Assembly (NCBI RefSeq): GCF_039529775.1 | Contig: NZ_BAAANL010000008.1 | Location: 62,001-126,000, forward strand | From: Myceligenerans crystallogenes | Lineage (GTDB): Bacteria > Actinomycetota > Actinomycetes > Actinomycetales > Cellulomonadaceae | Length of the DNA: 64,000 bases | Reading direction: 5' to 3' | Shown: positions 18,160 through 26,470 of the stretch, in pieces | Numbering within the stretch: position 1 is the stretch's first letter | Layout: every line of letters starts with the position of its first letter | Program-made: the position numbers and the translations under genes | The notes under the pieces: model-generated | What the model was told of the DNA's origin: nothing | The model's input: only the letters and a program-made list of their open reading frames with translations | Database searches by the model: none

Positions 18160-19893
18160 ATGGCATCGCGTTCCGAGGTTCCCGGGTACCCCGACGTCGC
18201 CGAGGGCGGTTCGCCCCTCGAGCGGGTCCGGGAGCTGGTCCGGTCGTTCGGCGTCGCCGGGCGGGGGCACCGGGAGGCCGTCGCGATGCTCGCCGACGGC
18301 TGCACGCTCGCCGGCGTCGTCCGGGCCACCGCCGTGCCGCGGCGCCTTGTCGAGCAGGTCCTGGGCGCGCTCGGGGACGATCTGGTCTCCGACGGCGAGC
18401 GGCTGCGGATCCGCCCGGACAAGGCAGGGGAGTACCGCGAGGCGTTCGGCGCCGCCCGGCTGGGCCCGACCGCCGTCGAGCTGCCCGGCGAGGGGCGGCT
18501 CCGGGACGCGGACGCGCTGATCGGCGAGATGGAGCGGATCATCGCCGCCGCGCCGCGGCCGAAGAAGGCGCTCGATCACGTGCCCGCCACGCCGGAGACC
18601 GCGGTGCGCCGGGCGCTGTGGCTGGACGGGACCTACGAGCTGGCGGGCGCGACCCTGCTGTGCATCGGGGACCACGACCTGACCTCGATCGTCACGTGCC
18701 TCGTGAACCCCGCCGTGCGGGCCGTCGTCGTCGACCTGGACGAGGACCTGCTCGCGTACGTCGGGCAGGTCGCCGCCGAGCGCGGGCTGCGGATCGAGAC
18801 CGGCTGGGCCGACTTCCGGTTCGGCCTGCCCGCGTCCGCGCGGGAGTGCGCCGATCTCGTGTTCACCGACCCGCCGTACACGCCCGACGGCGTGCGGCTG
18901 TTCCTCGCCCGCGGCCTGGAAGGACTGCGGGACCGCGAGCACGGGCGGCTGCTCATGGCGTACGGGTTCGGGAGCCACCACCCGGGCCTGGGGTACAACG
19001 TGCAGCAGGCCGCCGGGGACCTGTCGCTCGTCTACGAGGCGATCCTGCCGCACTTCAACCGGTACGACGGCGCCCAGGCGGTGGGCAGCGCGAGCGACCT
19101 GTACGTCTGCCGCCCGACGGCGCGGACCTGGCGGTCGCTGTCCCGCGTCGCCACGGACGCCGTCACCATCTACACGCACGGGACCCAGTCGTCCGAGGCG
19201 CGCTCCGGCCGCGGCGAGGAAGCGGTCACCGAAGCCGTCCGGGCCGCGGCCCGCGGGCAGGACGAACTGGAGGTCGCCGCTGACGTGCCGCTCGGGGCCG
19301 TCCTCGACGGCACGGCTCAGGCGTCGGTCCGGAACGCGCGGACGACGGCGTACGCGGCCGACCTCTCGGACGACCCCGGGGCCTGGCTCTTCCGGGCCCT
19401 GCTCGGCGTGACCGCGCGGCGGGTCGCGGTCGCCGTGCCGAACGGCCACCCGGACATCGGCAGCGAGGCGGCGCAGTCCGCCCTGCGGGACGATCTGGCC
19501 GGGAAATGGACGCTCACCTTCCGCCGCAGCACACCGGACCCGAGGCACGCCGTGGTGGTCGCGGACGAGGCCGGCGCGACGACGGATCCGGTCGCGGCGG
19601 CCCGGCGGGTCGTCCTCTCCGGCGCCTCCCGGAACCTGGGGAACGCCTGGCGGGACGCCCTCGTCAAGGCGGCGCGGGCCGGCGGTGGTTCCCTCGGCAA
19701 GGCCGAGGCGCGCGAGATCGTCGCGTCCGCCGCCGCGTCGGCCGGCCTCCCGGACGAGACGCTCGCCCGCCCGCTCGCGACCCTGCCGCGCTCCCGGGTC
19801 CGCGCGGTGCTCTCCGCCGTCGTCGGCTCGCTGCCACAGGTCAACGTCACAGCACGCACTGACCGCGGCATCGTGCACGAACAGGTAAGGTAG
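18160..19893 (+). CDS. BpsA-like aminopropyltransferase/methyltransferase-fold protein
   Basis: This 577-residue protein resembles the BpsA family (N4-bis(aminopropyl)spermidine synthase, branched-chain polyamine synthesis). Residues about 20-95 form a winged-helix-like N-terminus; the Rossmann domain carries the family motif LLCIGDHDLTSI (near residues 166-177) and DPPYTPDG (near 237-244). Residues about 380-577 are an additional domain I do not recognise. BpsA transfers aminopropyl groups from decarboxylated SAM; whether this one does so is unproved, since no speE/speD-like partner is in the window. It lies between hipBA and rpsO. Related proteins of this size are known to me from actinobacterial genomes. 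Confidence 0.65.
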   Translation: MASRSEVPGYPDVAEGGSPLERVRELVRSFGVAGRGHREAVAMLADGCTLAGVVRATAVPRRLVEQVLGALGDDLVSDGERLRIRPDKAGEYREAFGAARLGPTAVELPGEGRLRDADALIGEMERIIAAAPRPKKALDHVPATPETAVRRALWLDGTYELAGATLLCIGDHDLTSIVTCLVNPAVRAVVVDLDEDLLAYVGQVAAERGLRIETGWADFRFGLPASARECADLVFTDPPYTPDGVRLFLARGLEGLRDREHGRLLMAYGFGSHHPGLGYNVQQAAGDLSLVYEAILPHFNRYDGAQAVGSASDLYVCRPTARTWRSLSRVATDAVTIYTHGTQSSEARSGRGEEAVTEAVRAAARGQDELEVAADVPLGAVLDGTAQASVRNARTTAYAADLSDDPGAWLFRALLGVTARRVAVAVPNGHPDIGSEAAQSALRDDLAGKWTLTFRRSTPDPRHAVVVADEAGATTDPVAAARRVVLSGASRNLGNAWRDALVKAARAGGGSLGKAEAREIVASAAASAGLPDETLARPLATLPRSRVRAVLSAVVGSLPQVNVTARTDRGIVHEQVR

Positions 19894-19911
19894 GAAGGCC
19901 GTAGATCGGCC
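19886..19911 (+). promoter_or_regulatory. candidate rpsO promoter and leader hairpin
   Basis: TAAGGT at 19886-19891 overlaps the stop codon of the upstream gene and fits TANNNT. It is followed by a small hairpin (GGCCG/CGGCC at 19897-19911). The leader of about 75 nt before rpsO could host S15 autoregulation, as known for rpsO in several bacteria; no specific S15-binding fold is claimed. Confidence 0.3.
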
Positions 19912-19975
19912 GCGGATCAAGAGAGCCCCGAGAATCCGTCCGGGCGCACCGCGCAACGACACGAAATGGAGAGCC

Positions 19976-20245
19976 ATGCCGCTCGACACCGCCACGAAGC
20001 AGCAGATCATCGCCGACTACGGGAAGACGCCGACCGACACCGGCTCTCCCGAGGTGCAGATCGCGCTCCTCACGCAGCGCATCAAGGACCTCACCGAGCA
20101 CCTGAAGATGCACAAGCAGGACCACCACAGCCGCCGCGGCCTGCTGCTCCTCGTGGGCCAGCGCCGCCGCCTGCTCGGCTACCTGCAGCGCATCGACGTG
20201 GGCCGTTACCGCTCGCTGATCGAGCGTCTCGGCCTGCGCCGCTGA
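19976..20245 (+). CDS. rpsO: 30S ribosomal protein S15
   Basis: The 89-residue protein is a full-length S15, with TGSPEVQIALLTQRIKDLTEHL and HHSRRGLLLLVGQRRRLLGYL, the conserved RNA-binding helices. S15 binds 16S rRNA helices 20-22 and nucleates the 30S platform. The ATG at 19976 follows GGAGAG. A strong terminator at 20258-20296 separates it from pnp, the standard neighbour. Confidence 0.98.
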   Translation: MPLDTATKQQIIADYGKTPTDTGSPEVQIALLTQRIKDLTEHLKMHKQDHHSRRGLLLLVGQRRRLLGYLQRIDVGRYRSLIERLGLRR

Positions 20246-20257
20246 CTCACGCCTGAA

Positions 20258-20296
20258 AGACCAGCCCGGTCCCTCTCGCAGGGGCCGGGCTGGTCT
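20258..20296 (+). terminator. rpsO terminator
   Basis: A 17-bp stem with one G-T wobble (20258-20274 with 20280-20296) and a 5-base loop begins 12 bases after the rpsO stop. The flank is AAA upstream and no long T-run follows. It is the clearest intrinsic-terminator-like hairpin in this part of the window. Confidence 0.75.
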
Positions 20297-20324
20297 GATG
20301 AGATGTAAGTACCACAACAACACC

Positions 20325-20418
20325 GCGCCGCCAGGGCCCCGCGTCCGGTCCTCGGTAGTGGCTTCCCGAACCCAGGTTCGGTGGGCCTCGATCGAAGACC
20401 GTCGGGGGCACGCGGCGC
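20325..20418 (+). promoter_or_regulatory. structured pnp leader
   Basis: The region between the rpsO terminator and pnp folds with a long-range 7-bp closing pair (20325-20331 with 20412-20418) and an internal hairpin CCGAAC/GTTCGG at 20366-20381. A conserved leader called the actino-pnp motif is known upstream of actinobacterial pnp genes; I cannot confirm a match by eye but position and structure are compatible. Confidence 0.35.
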
Positions 20419-20443
20419 ACTCTCCGAGAAAGGGAGGGCACCC

Positions 20444-22723
20444 GTGGAGGGTCCCGAGATCCAGTTCGCCGAGGCCGTCATCGACAACGGCCGCTTCGGC
20501 ACCCGCACCATCCGCTTCGAGACGGGCCGCCTGGCCAAGCAGGCCGCCGGTGCCGTCTCCGCGTACCTCGACGGCGAGACCGTGCTGCTGTCGACCACCG
20601 CGGTCAGCAAGCACCCGAAGGACCAGTTCGACTTCTTCCCGCTCACGGTGGACGTCGAGGAGCGCATGTACGCCGCGGGCCGCATCCCCGGCTCGTTCTT
20701 CCGCCGCGAGGGCCGCCCGTCGACCGAGGCGATCCTGGTCTGCCGCCTCACCGACCGCCCGCTGCGCCCGCTGTTCGTCAAGGGCCTGCGCAACGAGGTG
20801 CAGATCGTCATCACCGTGATGGCGCTGCACCCCGACGACGCCTACGACGTGCTCGCCATGAACGCGGCGTCCGCCTCGACGCAGCTGTCCGGCCTGCCGT
20901 TCTCCGGCCCGGCCGGTTCGGTCCGCGTGTCGCTGATCGACGGCCAGTGGGTCGCGTTCCCGAAGCACTCCGACAAGGAGCGCGCGGTCTTCGACATGGT
21001 CGTGGCAGGTCGGACGATCATTGGCGCCGACGGCAATGCTGATGTAGCTATCGCGATGATCGAGGCCGAGGCCACCGACGACGCCATGAAGCTCATGCGC
21101 GAGGGTGCCACCGTCCCGACCGAGGAGGTCGTGGCCGAGGGCATCGAGGCCGCCAAGCCCTTCATCAAGGCGCTGTGCGAGGCGCAGTCGGCGCTCGCCG
21201 CGGCCGCCGCGAAGGAGACGCAGGAGTTCCCGCTCTTCCTGGACTACCAGGACGACGCGTACGCCGCCGTCGAGGGCGCCGTCGCCGCGCCGCTGGGCGA
21301 GGCGCTGTCCATCCCGGAGAAGCTGGTCCGCCAGGACCGCATCGACGAGATCAAGGCCGGCCTCGTGGCCGACCTCGCGGGCGAGGGCAAGGCGTTCGCC
21401 GGCCGCGAGAAGGAGCTGTCGGCCGCGTACTACGCGCTGCAGAAGAAGCTCGTGCGCCAGCGCGTGCTCACCGACGGCGTCCGCATCGACGGCCGCGGCC
21501 TCGCGGACATCCGCACCCTGTCGGCCGAGGTCGAGGTGCTGCCGCGCGTGCACGGCTCGGCGATCTTCGAGCGCGGCGAGACCCAGATCCTGGGCGTCAC
21601 CACGCTGAACATGCTGCGCATGGAGCAGCAGATCGACTCGCTCGGCCCGGAGACGCGCAAGCGTTACATGCACAACTACAACTTCCCGCCGTACTCGACC
21701 GGTGAGACGGGCCGCGTGGGCAGCCCGAAGCGCCGCGAGATCGGCCACGGCGCGCTCGCCGAGCGGGCGCTCGTGCCGGTGCTGCCGAGCCGCGAGGAGT
21801 TCCCGTACGCGATCCGCCAGGTGTCCGAGGCACTCGGCTCCAACGGGTCGACGTCGATGGGCTCGGTGTGCGCCAGCACGCTGTCGCTGCTGAACGCCGG
21901 CGTGCCGCTCAAGGCGCCGGTCGCGGGCATCGCGATGGGCCTCGTCTCGGACACGGTGGAGGGGGAGACCCGTTACGCGGCGATGACCGACATCCTGGGC
22001 GCCGAGGACGCGTTCGGCGACATGGACTTCAAGGTCGCCGGCACGCGCGAGTTCGTCACGGCCATCCAGCTCGACACCAAGCTGGACGGCATCCCCGCCT
22101 CCGTGCTCGCGGCGGCGCTCGGCCAGGCGCGCGACGCCCGGTTCACGATCCTCGACGTGCTCGCCGAGGCGATCGACACGCCGGACGAGATGTCGCCGAA
22201 CGCGCCGCGCGTCATCGCGGTCACCGTTCCGGTCGACAAGATCGGTGAGGTCATCGGCCCGAAGGGCAAGATGATCAACCAGATCCAGGAGGAGACGGGC
22301 GCCGACATCTCGATCGAGGACGACGGCACCGTCTACATCGGCGCGGTCGACGGCCCCTCGGCCGAGGCCGCCCGTGCGGCGATCAACGCGATCGCCAACC
22401 CGCACGTCCCCGAGGTGGGCGAGCGGTTCGTCGGCACGGTCGTCAAGACGACGTCGTTCGGCGCCTTCATCTCGCTGTCGCCGGGCAAGGACGGGCTGCT
22501 GCACATCAGCCAGATCCGCAAGCTCGTGGGCGGCAAGCGCATCGAGAACGTCGAGGACGTGCTGTCCATCGGCCAGAAGGTCCAGGTCGAGATCGGTGAG
22601 ATCGACCCGCGCGGCAAGCTGTCGCTGGTCGCGGTGACCGAGGACGAGGCGCCCTCGTCGTCCGAGGCCGCGGAGGCTGACTCGGCCGAGGCCGAGACGG
22701 CCCCGGCCGGCGCGGACGCCTGA
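20444..22723 (+). CDS. pnp: polynucleotide phosphorylase
   Basis: PNPase degrades RNA 3' to 5' by phosphorolysis and is part of the mRNA decay machinery together with RNase J (encoded at 27498). The 759-residue protein has two RNase PH domains (the second around GVRIDGRGLADIRTLSAEV), a KH domain with IGEVIGPKGKMINQIQ and an S1 domain with GERFVGTVVKTTSFGAFISL, followed by an acidic Ala/Glu tail. The GTG at 20444 (VEGPEIQFAEAV) is preceded by AGGGAGGG at 20431-20438, which decides against the in-frame ATG at 20381. The M16 peptidase gene begins one base after its stop. Confidence 0.97.
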   Translation: MEGPEIQFAEAVIDNGRFGTRTIRFETGRLAKQAAGAVSAYLDGETVLLSTTAVSKHPKDQFDFFPLTVDVEERMYAAGRIPGSFFRREGRPSTEAILVCRLTDRPLRPLFVKGLRNEVQIVITVMALHPDDAYDVLAMNAASASTQLSGLPFSGPAGSVRVSLIDGQWVAFPKHSDKERAVFDMVVAGRTIIGADGNADVAIAMIEAEATDDAMKLMREGATVPTEEVVAEGIEAAKPFIKALCEAQSALAAAAAKETQEFPLFLDYQDDAYAAVEGAVAAPLGEALSIPEKLVRQDRIDEIKAGLVADLAGEGKAFAGREKELSAAYYALQKKLVRQRVLTDGVRIDGRGLADIRTLSAEVEVLPRVHGSAIFERGETQILGVTTLNMLRMEQQIDSLGPETRKRYMHNYNFPPYSTGETGRVGSPKRREIGHGALAERALVPVLPSREEFPYAIRQVSEALGSNGSTSMGSVCASTLSLLNAGVPLKAPVAGIAMGLVSDTVEGETRYAAMTDILGAEDAFGDMDFKVAGTREFVTAIQLDTKLDGIPASVLAAALGQARDARFTILDVLAEAIDTPDEMSPNAPRVIAVTVPVDKIGEVIGPKGKMINQIQEETGADISIEDDGTVYIGAVDGPSAEAARAAINAIANPHVPEVGERFVGTVVKTTSFGAFISLSPGKDGLLHISQIRKLVGGKRIENVEDVLSIGQKVQVEIGEIDPRGKLSLVAVTEDEAPSSSEAAEADSAEAETAPAGADA

Positions 22724-22724
22724 G

Positions 22725-24056
22725 ATGCCCTGGCACCTGCCGCTCGCAGCCGCGGGCGAGCCCGGTGCCGACCTGACCGCCGGGCAGGACGGTGCGACGA
22801 TCCGTCGCACCGTCCTGCCCGGCGGCGTTCGCGTCCTCACCGAGCAGATGCCGGGCCTGCGCTCGGCGACGGTGGGGGCGTGGGTCGGCGTCGGCTCCCG
22901 GGACGAGACCGACGGGCACTTCGGCTCCACGCACTTCCTCGAGCACCTGCTGTTCAAGGGCACCCACCGCCGCACCGCGCTCGACATCGCCGAGGCGTTC
23001 GACGCCGTCGGCGGGGAGGCCAACGCCTCCACGGGCAAGGAGCACACGTGCTACTACGCGCGCGTGCTCGACGCGGACCTGCCGATGGCGGTCGACGTGA
23101 TCGGCGACATGGTCACCAGCGCGCGGCTCGACGCCGACGAGCTGGAGACCGAGCGCGGCGTCATCCTCGAGGAACTCGCCATGACCGACGACGACCCGTC
23201 GGACGTGGCGCACGAGCAGTTCTCCCTGGCCGTGCTCGGGACGCACCCGCTGGGCCGGCCGATCGGCGGCACCGCCGACACGATCGGCGCGGTGCCGCGG
23301 GCCGCGGTGTGGGACCACTACCGCACGCACTACGAGCCGGGCACGCTCGTGGTGGCCGCGGCGGGCGGCGTCGACCACGACCAGCTGTGCGACCTCGTGG
23401 TGCACGCCCTGAGCGAGGGCGGCTGGGCGCTGGAGGAGGCGCACGCGCCGCGGGAGCGGCGCGACGGGGCCGCCACCACCGACGGCATCCCCGCGCAGGG
23501 CGAGGTGCGCACGATCGACCGCCCGGTCGAGCAGGCGAACATCGTCGTCGGCGGCACCGGCCTGGCCGCGACCGACGACCGGCGGTGGGCGCTGTCGGTG
23601 CTCAACGCGGCGCTCGGCGGCGGCATGTCGTCGCGGCTGTTCCAGGAGATCCGGGAGAAGCGCGGGCTCGCGTACACGACCTACTCGTTCGCGGCCGGGT
23701 ACGGCGGGCTCGGGACCTTCGGGCTGTACGCGGGGTGCGCCCCGGCCAAGGCCGAGCAGGTCGAGAAGCTGCTGGTCGACGAGCTGGAGCGGCTCGCCGC
23801 CGGCGGGATCACCGCGGCCGAGCTGGAGCGCTCGGTGGGGCAGCTGCGCGGCGGGCTCGTGCTGGGCCTGGAGGACTCCGGCTCGCGGATGAGCCGCCTG
23901 GGCCGGGCCGAGCTGGTGTACGGCGAGCTGTACTCGGTGGCCGAGTCGCTCGAGCGGATCAGCGCGGTGACCCGGCAGGACGTGCTGGCGCTCGCCCAGG
24001 AGCTGGCGGGGCGGCCGCGTTCCGTGGTGCGCGTGGGACCCTTCGGCAAGGACTGA
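22725..24056 (+). CDS. M16-family zinc metallopeptidase
   Basis: The 443-residue protein has the inverted zinc motif HFLEH (residues 70-74) with the downstream Glu in LETERGVILEELAM, diagnostic for M16 peptidases, and a C-terminal non-catalytic half (EIREKRGLAYTTYSFAAGY). It corresponds to the processing-peptidase-like protein (PepR type) commonly encoded after pnp in Actinobacteria. The start is one base after the pnp stop, and dapB follows 14 bases later, so the three genes probably form one operon. The substrate is not known. Confidence 0.92.
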   Translation: MPWHLPLAAAGEPGADLTAGQDGATIRRTVLPGGVRVLTEQMPGLRSATVGAWVGVGSRDETDGHFGSTHFLEHLLFKGTHRRTALDIAEAFDAVGGEANASTGKEHTCYYARVLDADLPMAVDVIGDMVTSARLDADELETERGVILEELAMTDDDPSDVAHEQFSLAVLGTHPLGRPIGGTADTIGAVPRAAVWDHYRTHYEPGTLVVAAAGGVDHDQLCDLVVHALSEGGWALEEAHAPRERRDGAATTDGIPAQGEVRTIDRPVEQANIVVGGTGLAATDDRRWALSVLNAALGGGMSSRLFQEIREKRGLAYTTYSFAAGYGGLGTFGLYAGCAPAKAEQVEKLLVDELERLAAGGITAAELERSVGQLRGGLVLGLEDSGSRMSRLGRAELVYGELYSVAESLERISAVTRQDVLALAQELAGRPRSVVRVGPFGKD

Positions 24057-24070
24057 TCGGAAGGCAGGAC

Positions 24071-24853
24071 GTGACAGAGATCAAGGTGGCCGTGCTGGGC
24101 GCGGCCGGGCGCATGGGGACGCAGACCTGCGCGGCGGTCGAGGCGGCCGGCGGGCTGTCGCTCGTGGCGCGCCTCGACAAGGACGACGTCATCGACGCCG
24201 GGTCGCTGGCGGGGGCCGACGTCGTCGTCGACTTCACGATTCCCGCCACGACCGAGGCGAACGTGCACGCCGCGCTCGACGCGGGCGCGCACGTCGTCGT
24301 CGGGACGACGGGGTGGGACGACGCGTCCCGCGGGCGGGTCGCCGAGCACCTGGAGCGGCTGAACGCGGCGCGGGCCGGCGGCTCGGACCAGACCCCGGGG
24401 CTGGGTGTGCTGATCGCGCCGAACTTCGGGCTGTCCGCCGTGCTGGCCATGACCTTCGCCGCGAAGGCGGCGCGGTACTTCGAGTCGGCCGAGGTCATCG
24501 AGCTGCACCACCCGGACAAGGTGGACGCGCCCTCGGGCACCGCGCGGCACACGGCCGCGGCGATCTCGGCGGCCCGGGCCGAGGCGGGCCTGGCTCCCTC
24601 GCCGGACGCGACGGAGACCGGCTGGGAGGCGCGCGGCGCCGACGTCGACGGGGTGCGCGTGCACGCGGTGCGGCTGCGCGGCCTCGTGGCGCACGAGGAG
24701 ATCCTGCTGGGGAACCCCGGCGAGCAGCTGGTGATCCGGCAGGACTCGTTCGACCGCTCCTCGTTCATGCCCGGCGTGCTCGTGGCGGTGCGGGCCGTGG
24801 TGAGCCGGCCGGGCCTGACCGTGGGCCTCGAGCACGTGCTGGACCTGGCGTGA
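24071..24853 (+). CDS. dapB: 4-hydroxy-tetrahydrodipicolinate reductase
   Basis: DapB reduces hydroxytetrahydrodipicolinate with NAD(P)H in the diaminopimelate/lysine pathway; dapA (26471) and dapF (57477) for the same pathway lie elsewhere in the window. The 260-residue protein shows the nucleotide-binding GAAGRMG at residues 10-16, VDFTIPATTEANV, and the catalytic segment ELHHPDKVDAPSGTA. The GTG at 24071 (VTEIKVAVLGA) fits the family N-terminus. Its stop overlaps the GTG of the next gene. Confidence 0.97.
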   Translation: MTEIKVAVLGAAGRMGTQTCAAVEAAGGLSLVARLDKDDVIDAGSLAGADVVVDFTIPATTEANVHAALDAGAHVVVGTTGWDDASRGRVAEHLERLNAARAGGSDQTPGLGVLIAPNFGLSAVLAMTFAAKAARYFESAEVIELHHPDKVDAPSGTARHTAAAISAARAEAGLAPSPDATETGWEARGADVDGVRVHAVRLRGLVAHEEILLGNPGEQLVIRQDSFDRSSFMPGVLVAVRAVVSRPGLTVGLEHVLDLA

Positions 24854-25314
24854 GCGAGCCGCGACGCCGGATCCCGCGCGGGCTGCTGTTCGCGCTGGCC
24901 GTCACGGCGCTGTTCGTGCTGTACGTCTGGGCCGTGGCGGGGCGCGGCGTCGCGATGATCTCCACGGGCGAGCCCGTGCTGATCGGGATCGGGACCGGGA
25001 TCCTGGTGATCCCGCTGCTGGTGCTGGCGCTGATCACGCGGGAGTTCTGGCTCGCGGCGCGCGTGCAGTCGATGGCGGACGAGCTCGCCGCCGCCGGCGC
25101 GCTGCCCGTGGACGATCTGCCGCGCTCGCCGGGCGGGCGGATCGACCGCGAGGCCGCCGACGCCGCGTTCGCCGCCCGGCGCGCGGCGGTCGAGACGACG
25201 CCCGCGGACTGGCGGGCCTGGTATCACCTGGGGTTCGCGTACGACGCGGCGGGCGACCGCCGCCGGGCGCGGGCGGCGTTGCGGAAGGCCTCGGGGCTGT
25301 ACCCGGCGCGGTGA
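24850..25314 (+). CDS. small membrane protein with TPR-like C-terminus
   Basis: The 154-residue protein has two predicted membrane helices (LLFALAVTALFVLYVWAVA and ILVIPLLVLALITREFWLAA) and a cytoplasmic tail whose end, DWRAWYHLGFAYDAAGDRRRARAALRKAS, looks like one tetratricopeptide unit. The GTG start at 24850 overlaps the dapB stop, so it is translationally coupled to dapB. It is typical of small dapB-linked actinobacterial membrane proteins. No specific function can be assigned. Confidence 0.78.
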   Translation: MSEPRRRIPRGLLFALAVTALFVLYVWAVAGRGVAMISTGEPVLIGIGTGILVIPLLVLALITREFWLAARVQSMADELAAAGALPVDDLPRSPGGRIDREAADAAFAARRAAVETTPADWRAWYHLGFAYDAAGDRRRARAALRKASGLYPAR

Positions 25315-25345
25315 ACGCGGGCCGGGGACCGTACGGCCGGGTCGC

Positions 25346-25816
25346 TCAGCGGGACCCCGACAGCGAGGTCCAGCAGTACAGGGCGCGCCCGCCCGCGACG
25401 GCCCGGCCGGCGAGCTCGGCGAGCTGCAGCACGGCCGAGGCGAGCCTGCGGGGCGGTGCGGGCGGCTCCGACTCGCGCAGCCAGTCCCGCGTCGCGCGCG
25501 CGATCCGGTCCGGCGTCGCCGCGGCCAGTTCCTTGGTGAGCTCGTCCGTGACCGCGACGATCCACGGGCCCTCGTCCCCGCTGCTGCCCACCAGCGTGCC
25601 GTGCCGCGGGTTCGCGGTGATCTCCCCGTACGGCCGCCCGGTCAGCGCCTGGGCGAAGCCGGCGAGCTGCACGAACGGGTCGACCGCCGGCACCACGACG
25701 GTGTCGAAGCGCGCCGGGTCGCCGTCGCCGGACGTGGAGGGGCCGCCGGGGAAGCGCAGCGCCGACGCCGCGACGTCGTCGGTCGCCGCGGCGAAGTACT
25801 CGGTCATGATCCCCAT
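25346..25816 (-). CDS. conserved hypothetical protein, unknown function
   Basis: I do not recognise this 156-residue protein. It starts MGIMTEYFAAATDD and has no membrane segment, with a small alpha/beta pattern (FDTVVVPAVDPFVQLAGFAQAL, EGPWIVAVTDELTKELA, then a helical C-terminal half). Two ATGs are possible, 25816 and 25807; neither has a convincing ribosome-binding site. It converges with the dapB-linked membrane protein and lies in the same direction as the GNAT gene at 25893, 76 bases away. Base composition matches the neighbours. Confidence 0.65.
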   Translation of the reverse strand: MGIMTEYFAAATDDVAASALRFPGGPSTSGDGDPARFDTVVVPAVDPFVQLAGFAQALTGRPYGEITANPRHGTLVGSSGDEGPWIVAVTDELTKELAAATPDRIARATRDWLRESEPPAPPRRLASAVLQLAELAGRAVAGGRALYCWTSLSGSR

Positions 25817-25892
25817 GTGCTGATCGTGACAAGCGCATGTCACGGGCGTGTCACGCGCCGGTGAACCCTGGGGATCGGCGTTCGCACACGCG

Positions 25893-26402
25893 TCAGATCG
25901 CGGCGCTCCAGCGGCGTTCGACGACGGTGCGCGGGCCGGCCGCGAGCGTGCGCTCGGTGCCGTCGGGGCCGAGCCCGCAGTCGGCGAGGAACGCCTCCCG
26001 GGCGGTGTCGTTCTCGAGCACCCAGGTGGTGATCTCGCCCGCGCCGTCGGCCCGCAACCGGTCGACGGCGGCCGCGAGCAGGCGCGAGCCGTGACCGGCG
26101 CGGCGATGGCCCGGGTCCACCTCGAGGGACAGCAGCTGACCGGGGGCGACGGCCGCGAAGCCGACGAGCCGCGGGCCGTCCATCGCGACCAGGACGCCGA
26201 ACCCGGGACCGGGCACGGACCCGATCGCGGCCTTCCAGCGCTCGCGCATGACCTCGGTGTCGAGTTGCGCGAGGACGGCCCGGCCGAGCGTCGCGTCGTG
26301 CGTGGCGCCCCAGGCCTGGACCTGGATCGCGGTGACCGCGACCTCGTCCCCGGGGACGGCGGGCCGGACCGAGACGTCGGCGAGGTCGAGGAAGAGGGCC
26401 AT
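25893..26402 (-). CDS. GNAT-family N-acetyltransferase
   Basis: The 169-residue single-domain GNAT shows the central beta-strand/acetyl-CoA loop LLSLEVDPGHRRAGHGSRLLAAAVDRL (RRAGHG is the pyrophosphate-binding loop) and a C-terminal ENDTAREAFLADCGLGPDG motif typical of motif B. The substrate is unknown. It is divergent from dapA with a 68-base gap that carries the dapA -10 element. Confidence 0.85.
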   Translation of the reverse strand: MALFLDLADVSVRPAVPGDEVAVTAIQVQAWGATHDATLGRAVLAQLDTEVMRERWKAAIGSVPGPGFGVLVAMDGPRLVGFAAVAPGQLLSLEVDPGHRRAGHGSRLLAAAVDRLRADGAGEITTWVLENDTAREAFLADCGLGPDGTERTLAAGPRTVVERRWSAAI

Positions 26403-26458
26403 GCCAGGAACCCTATGCCACGAGGCCCATCGGGGAGCAGCCCGGCCGCCTCGGGCGG

Positions 26459-26464
26459 TACCGT
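26459..26464 (+). promoter_or_regulatory. -10 element of dapA, leaderless start
   Basis: TACCGT fits TANNNT and is followed after 6 bases by the dapA ATG at 26471. No ribosome-binding site is present. Confidence 0.5.
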
Positions 26465-26470
26465 ATCCTC

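Noticed and set aside
19847..23047. 1066-codon minus-strand open frame opposite pnp and the M16 peptidase gene
   Set aside because: Composition is repetitive Leu/Arg/Val/Asp as expected for the complement of GC-rich coding sequence; pnp and the peptidase on the plus strand are unambiguous.
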